Shown piece after piece: positions 15,144-17,640 of a stretch of 17,640 nt of DNA (position 1 is its first letter; every line of letters begins with the position of its first letter). The stretch lies in assembly GCA_011043895.1 (NCBI GenBank), contig DRBZ01000022.1, positions 1-17,640 on the forward strand. The letters run 5' to 3'. The position numbers were made by a program, and so were the translations under genes. Origin of the DNA: Candidatus Cloacimonadota bacterium. Its GTDB lineage: Bacteria; Cloacimonadota; Cloacimonadia; JGIOTU-2. The notes beneath the pieces are model-generated. The model saw only the letters and a program-made list of their open reading frames with translations. It ran no database searches and was not told the DNA's origin.

Positions 15144-17510
15144 CTAATCTAACACAATCATCTTTCTAATAATCGAAGAGGTGGTATTTTCTAATTTGTA
15201 AAGGTAAACACCATTGCAAACATTTCTATTATGATCATCTTTCCCATTCCACTCTACTGTATAATAACCTGTTTCCATTTTATCATTGTCAACTAATGTT
15301 TTGATCAACTGTCCTTTGATGTTATAAATTTTTAGTGAGATATGATCAGCTTTGGGAATTGCATAATAAATTTCTACGTTAGAATGATTGAAATTAAAGG
15401 GATTTGGAGTACTTTGCCGAAGTATCAGTTTATCTAACAATTGGGGATTATCCGAATCAAACAACACAAGATTATATTTTCTTTCACCAGCCCTTAAGGG
15501 TGCTTTAATGAATTCCCTTGTTTTGAAATCATATAGTAAATAATCATTCAATTCTTTAATATTTCTTCCTTGATACACACAAAATGTCAATTCAGTTCCG
15601 GTTTTTGTTTGAGTACCTATATATGCAAGAATTTGAGCTGATCCAAGACTGTCGACTTTAGTTGCTCCAAGACACTCATCGTCAGTATTAAGTACACCGA
15701 TCTCAATTATTGATTCATCAAGTCCGATAACATCGATCACTTCATAGGTTTCCTTTTCATTATATGAAAATGCTTCCGTCTCTTCATAACCACGTTCCTT
15801 TGTATTACCACCAGTAGGATCATTCCATATTAAATTAATTGAATCAGATAATTCAACGATATAACCTTTGCCATAATGAAGCGGGTGAATGAATGAGCTT
15901 GGAATATTCTGTGATTGGCCAGGGAAGTCCTTTTCCGGAGGATCGGGATCTGGTTTGTAATACCAGTTTTCTGCTTGGATTGAAAGTACTTTTTCGAAGT
16001 GATCAGGTCCAAAAGCTTCGTCGAAATTCTGACTCTGAGGAAGCCAATATCCAATCCAGTTATAACCAGCATCGAGATGAATTTCGGTATCAGGTGAAAT
16101 AATAGTAATTGAATCACCAATTATCGGAAAGGGATAGCATGAATAATCTTTAAACATCTCAAGTTTATAACCAACAGTGCTTTCAATATCATATAAATTA
16201 GTATGTATCCAATTACTTCCATTATATAATATTTGTTCCCCTGAAGTAATTAATTGATGGGCATTTGGCACTAATATATCTAAAACTTCTTCTGCATCCT
16301 GGTTTCCATTTTCGTCTCTCTCTAATGCGGGAAATGAAATCCAATTCCATTCATTATCAAGGGCTGGTGAACCAAAAACCAACATTTGTATCTCCGGCAT
16401 ATATGGGTCAGAGCTTGTAATTGTCATTAATCCGCTGCAATTCACAAACATTTTATGGCAGCAAAATTCTATTAGAATACACGCAGAATCCCCCGAAGCA
16501 ATTTCGGTTGGTATATCATTTTCATCCACAGTATAGTATTCAGCAATGGATTCTTCAAATGATATTTCAATATTTGTTATGGTGTTATCTCTACCGACAT
16601 TTTTAATAATCAAATCCTGTGTAGATGTTCTGTCATGACGAATGCTACCAAAATCTATTTCCTTTTGTGGAAGATAGATACCGGACTCAAAGAATTCATA
16701 ACATCCGATATCTATTGTATCTAAAACAATTCGTGGATTTCCATCATAATCAGTATTTTCATACAATTCATATATCAAACTATCTGCAGAATTGGTGGGA
16801 TACATACCCATATCTATTAGTGGGGAATTGTAATTTAAATGAAGATCATTCTGTGATGGATCAGCGAGTAGCAAGTCCTCTTCATCCCAACCGATAAAAT
16901 TATTATCTAGTGATGTCGGAGAGTAATGGGGTATATACTTAATACAATTATTATAAAAGTATACATTATTTGTAACGCCATAATCTATACCTGATGTCTC
17001 TCCACCATCCATTCTTTTAAGATATACATCTTCTACACCTGCATCTGCTTTCCCATCAAAAATGATGCAATTAACAGATGGGGATGACATATGAAATTCA
17101 ATTATTGCTCTATCTCCTTCGTCTTTGTCACTTTTCCATTGGTATGGACCACAAAGTATAACATTAGATTTCATGTCGATTGTTTGGTCAACATGATAAG
17201 TATCAACCACTGAAGGTTGCAACATCACTGCCCATATACCAGAGCTATCAGCTGCATCGTTAATAGCATCTTGAATTTTTTGATAATCATTTCCCGTTGG
17301 ATCATCTACTTGTATGGTTCCGGTTATTAAAGGAAAATCATCACTCAACTCACCATTTTCGAGTCCTGCCGAAGACCATTCGGAAACATAAATATGATCA
17401 TTAATTGTTGGGCTTACCGAATTACTATCAGGTAATAGATATACTGGAAATAGAAATGTAAATAATATAATATAAATAATTTTATTCGTTATTGTGTAAT
17501 ATCGCTTCAT
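15144..17510 (-). CDS. Secreted multidomain protein: short beta-helix, ASH-like domain, Trp-rich repeats, sorting-type C-terminus
   Basis: A 788-aa exported protein with a signal peptide (about 1-28). A degenerate beta-helix segment (about 60-230, opening DPTGNDYQKIQDAINDA) is followed by a choice-of-anchor Q-like end (NSPLIDMG...GNPR...IDIGCYE, 228-272). An Ig-like ASH/choice-of-anchor D-type domain comes next (about 278-382: EIDFGSI...LIIKNVG...GDSACILIEF). Then two related Trp-rich units: 386-453 (NEWNWISFP...NWI...VGYKLEM) and 480-555 (AGYNWIGYW...ENWYY...GKGYIVEL). A beta-rich stretch leads to the FlgD-like / type-A T9SS-like module (about 699-788: STPNPFN, SLKIYNIKGQLIKTL, VEWNGKDDHNRNV.NGVYLYKL, IRKMIVLD). 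AGGTG lies 5 nt before the ATG. The gene follows the stop of the right-edge gene by 16 bp. No enzymatic motif was recognised; adhesion or surface structure is the likely role. Confidence 0.87.
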   Translation of the reverse strand: MKRYYTITNKIIYIILFTFLFPVYLLPDSNSVSPTINDHIYVSEWSSAGLENGELSDDFPLITGTIQVDDPTGNDYQKIQDAINDAADSSGIWAVMLQPSVVDTYHVDQTIDMKSNVILCGPYQWKSDKDEGDRAIIEFHMSSPSVNCIIFDGKADAGVEDVYLKRMDGGETSGIDYGVTNNVYFYNNCIKYIPHYSPTSLDNNFIGWDEEDLLLADPSQNDLHLNYNSPLIDMGMYPTNSADSLIYELYENTDYDGNPRIVLDTIDIGCYEFFESGIYLPQKEIDFGSIRHDRTSTQDLIIKNVGRDNTITNIEISFEESIAEYYTVDENDIPTEIASGDSACILIEFCCHKMFVNCSGLMTITSSDPYMPEIQMLVFGSPALDNEWNWISFPALERDENGNQDAEEVLDILVPNAHQLITSGEQILYNGSNWIHTNLYDIESTVGYKLEMFKDYSCYPFPIIGDSITIISPDTEIHLDAGYNWIGYWLPQSQNFDEAFGPDHFEKVLSIQAENWYYKPDPDPPEKDFPGQSQNIPSSFIHPLHYGKGYIVELSDSINLIWNDPTGGNTKERGYEETEAFSYNEKETYEVIDVIGLDESIIEIGVLNTDDECLGATKVDSLGSAQILAYIGTQTKTGTELTFCVYQGRNIKELNDYLLYDFKTREFIKAPLRAGERKYNLVLFDSDNPQLLDKLILRQSTPNPFNFNHSNVEIYYAIPKADHISLKIYNIKGQLIKTLVDNDKMETGYYTVEWNGKDDHNRNVCNGVYLYKLENTTSSIIRKMIVLD

Positions 17511-17526
17511 TCGTACACCTAATTCT

Positions 17527-17640
17527 TTATTTACTCCCGTAAATGTCCTTCTTATACTTGGGAGTTAGTTCCATATAAGAAGTAATTTCCCCAACTTCAT
17601 ATCCCGCTCTCAGCTTCCACTCCTTGAATTCCAAACGAGA
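17527..17640 (-). CDS. C-terminal end of an unidentified gene (cut by window edge)
   Basis: The minus strand is open from the window edge to TAA at 17529-17527, giving 37 residues that end GEITSYMELTPKYKKDIYGSK. Codon use looks coding, and the stop lies only 16 bp before the start of the 788-aa gene, which suggests one operon. Too little is visible to name a family; the K/E- and aromatic-rich tail shows neither a sorting-type motif nor a membrane helix. Confidence 0.6.
   Translation of the reverse strand, partial: SRLEFKEWKLRAGYEVGEITSYMELTPKYKKDIYGSK

Noticed and set aside
1..17640. tRNA, rRNA, CRISPR array or insertion-sequence transposase
   Set aside because: I looked for cloverleaf or T-loop signatures, regularly spaced repeats and transposase motifs by eye and found none. 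The four-helix-bundle gene is not accompanied by 23S rRNA.

Overview
The window is AT-rich DNA of bacterial gene density, with about eleven protein genes, a truncated lipoprotein gene and one gene cut by the right edge. No rRNA, tRNA, CRISPR array or insertion-sequence transposase was seen. The mix of genes points to a Gram-negative anaerobe of the Cloacimonadota / Fibrobacterota-Chlorobiota-Bacteroidota type. It includes large secreted beta-helix proteins ending in an NPNPF...SLKIYN.(R/K)GQL...W.G.D..G...GTY.YKL C-terminal module, a biotin-dependent carboxyltransferase pair, a free-standing 23S-IVS-type four-helix-bundle gene, and AmmeMemoRadiSam-type proteins. The phylum is an inference from gene content, not a marker-gene result.

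Layout. 1-312 has no gene apart from a terminator hairpin. 313-1194 (-) is a lipoprotein; upstream of it, at 1381-1486, lies a 106-bp GC-richer element with near-matching inverted ends that looks like a dispersed MITE/REP-type repeat. 1653-4490 (+) is a P2-type cation ATPase with unusual ion-site residues. 4534-4737 (-) is a short N-terminal fragment of a second copy of the 313-1194 lipoprotein, so the two related lipoprotein genes flank the pump. 4945-9095 (+) is a carboxyltransferase cluster: an acyl-CoA carboxyltransferase, an overlapping 65-aa basic protein, an apparently intruding four-helix-bundle gene preceded by small tandem repeats, and a pyruvate/oxaloacetate carboxyltransferase fused to a biotinyl domain. 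9181-10680 (+) is a Memo-AMMECR1 fusion that starts with an apparent signal peptide. It meets a PaaI-type thioesterase (-) tail to tail with a 4-bp overlap. A divergent region then leads to a MATE transporter (+), which ends at a strong terminator. 12795 to the right edge (-) is a run of genes for secreted proteins: the end of an unknown gene, then 788-aa and 762-aa beta-helix surface proteins.

How the genes may work together. The acyl-CoA carboxyltransferase and the biotin-carrying pyruvate carboxyltransferase have no biotin carboxylase and no membrane decarboxylase beta subunit beside them. That is the gene set expected of a methylmalonyl-CoA:pyruvate transcarboxylase (12S + 5S + 1.3S, with 1.3S fused to 5S), which would couple propionyl-CoA/methylmalonyl-CoA to pyruvate/oxaloacetate. 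The most unusual single gene is the apparently exported Memo-AMMECR1 fusion, because the AmmeMemoRadiSam proteins are otherwise regarded as cytoplasmic.
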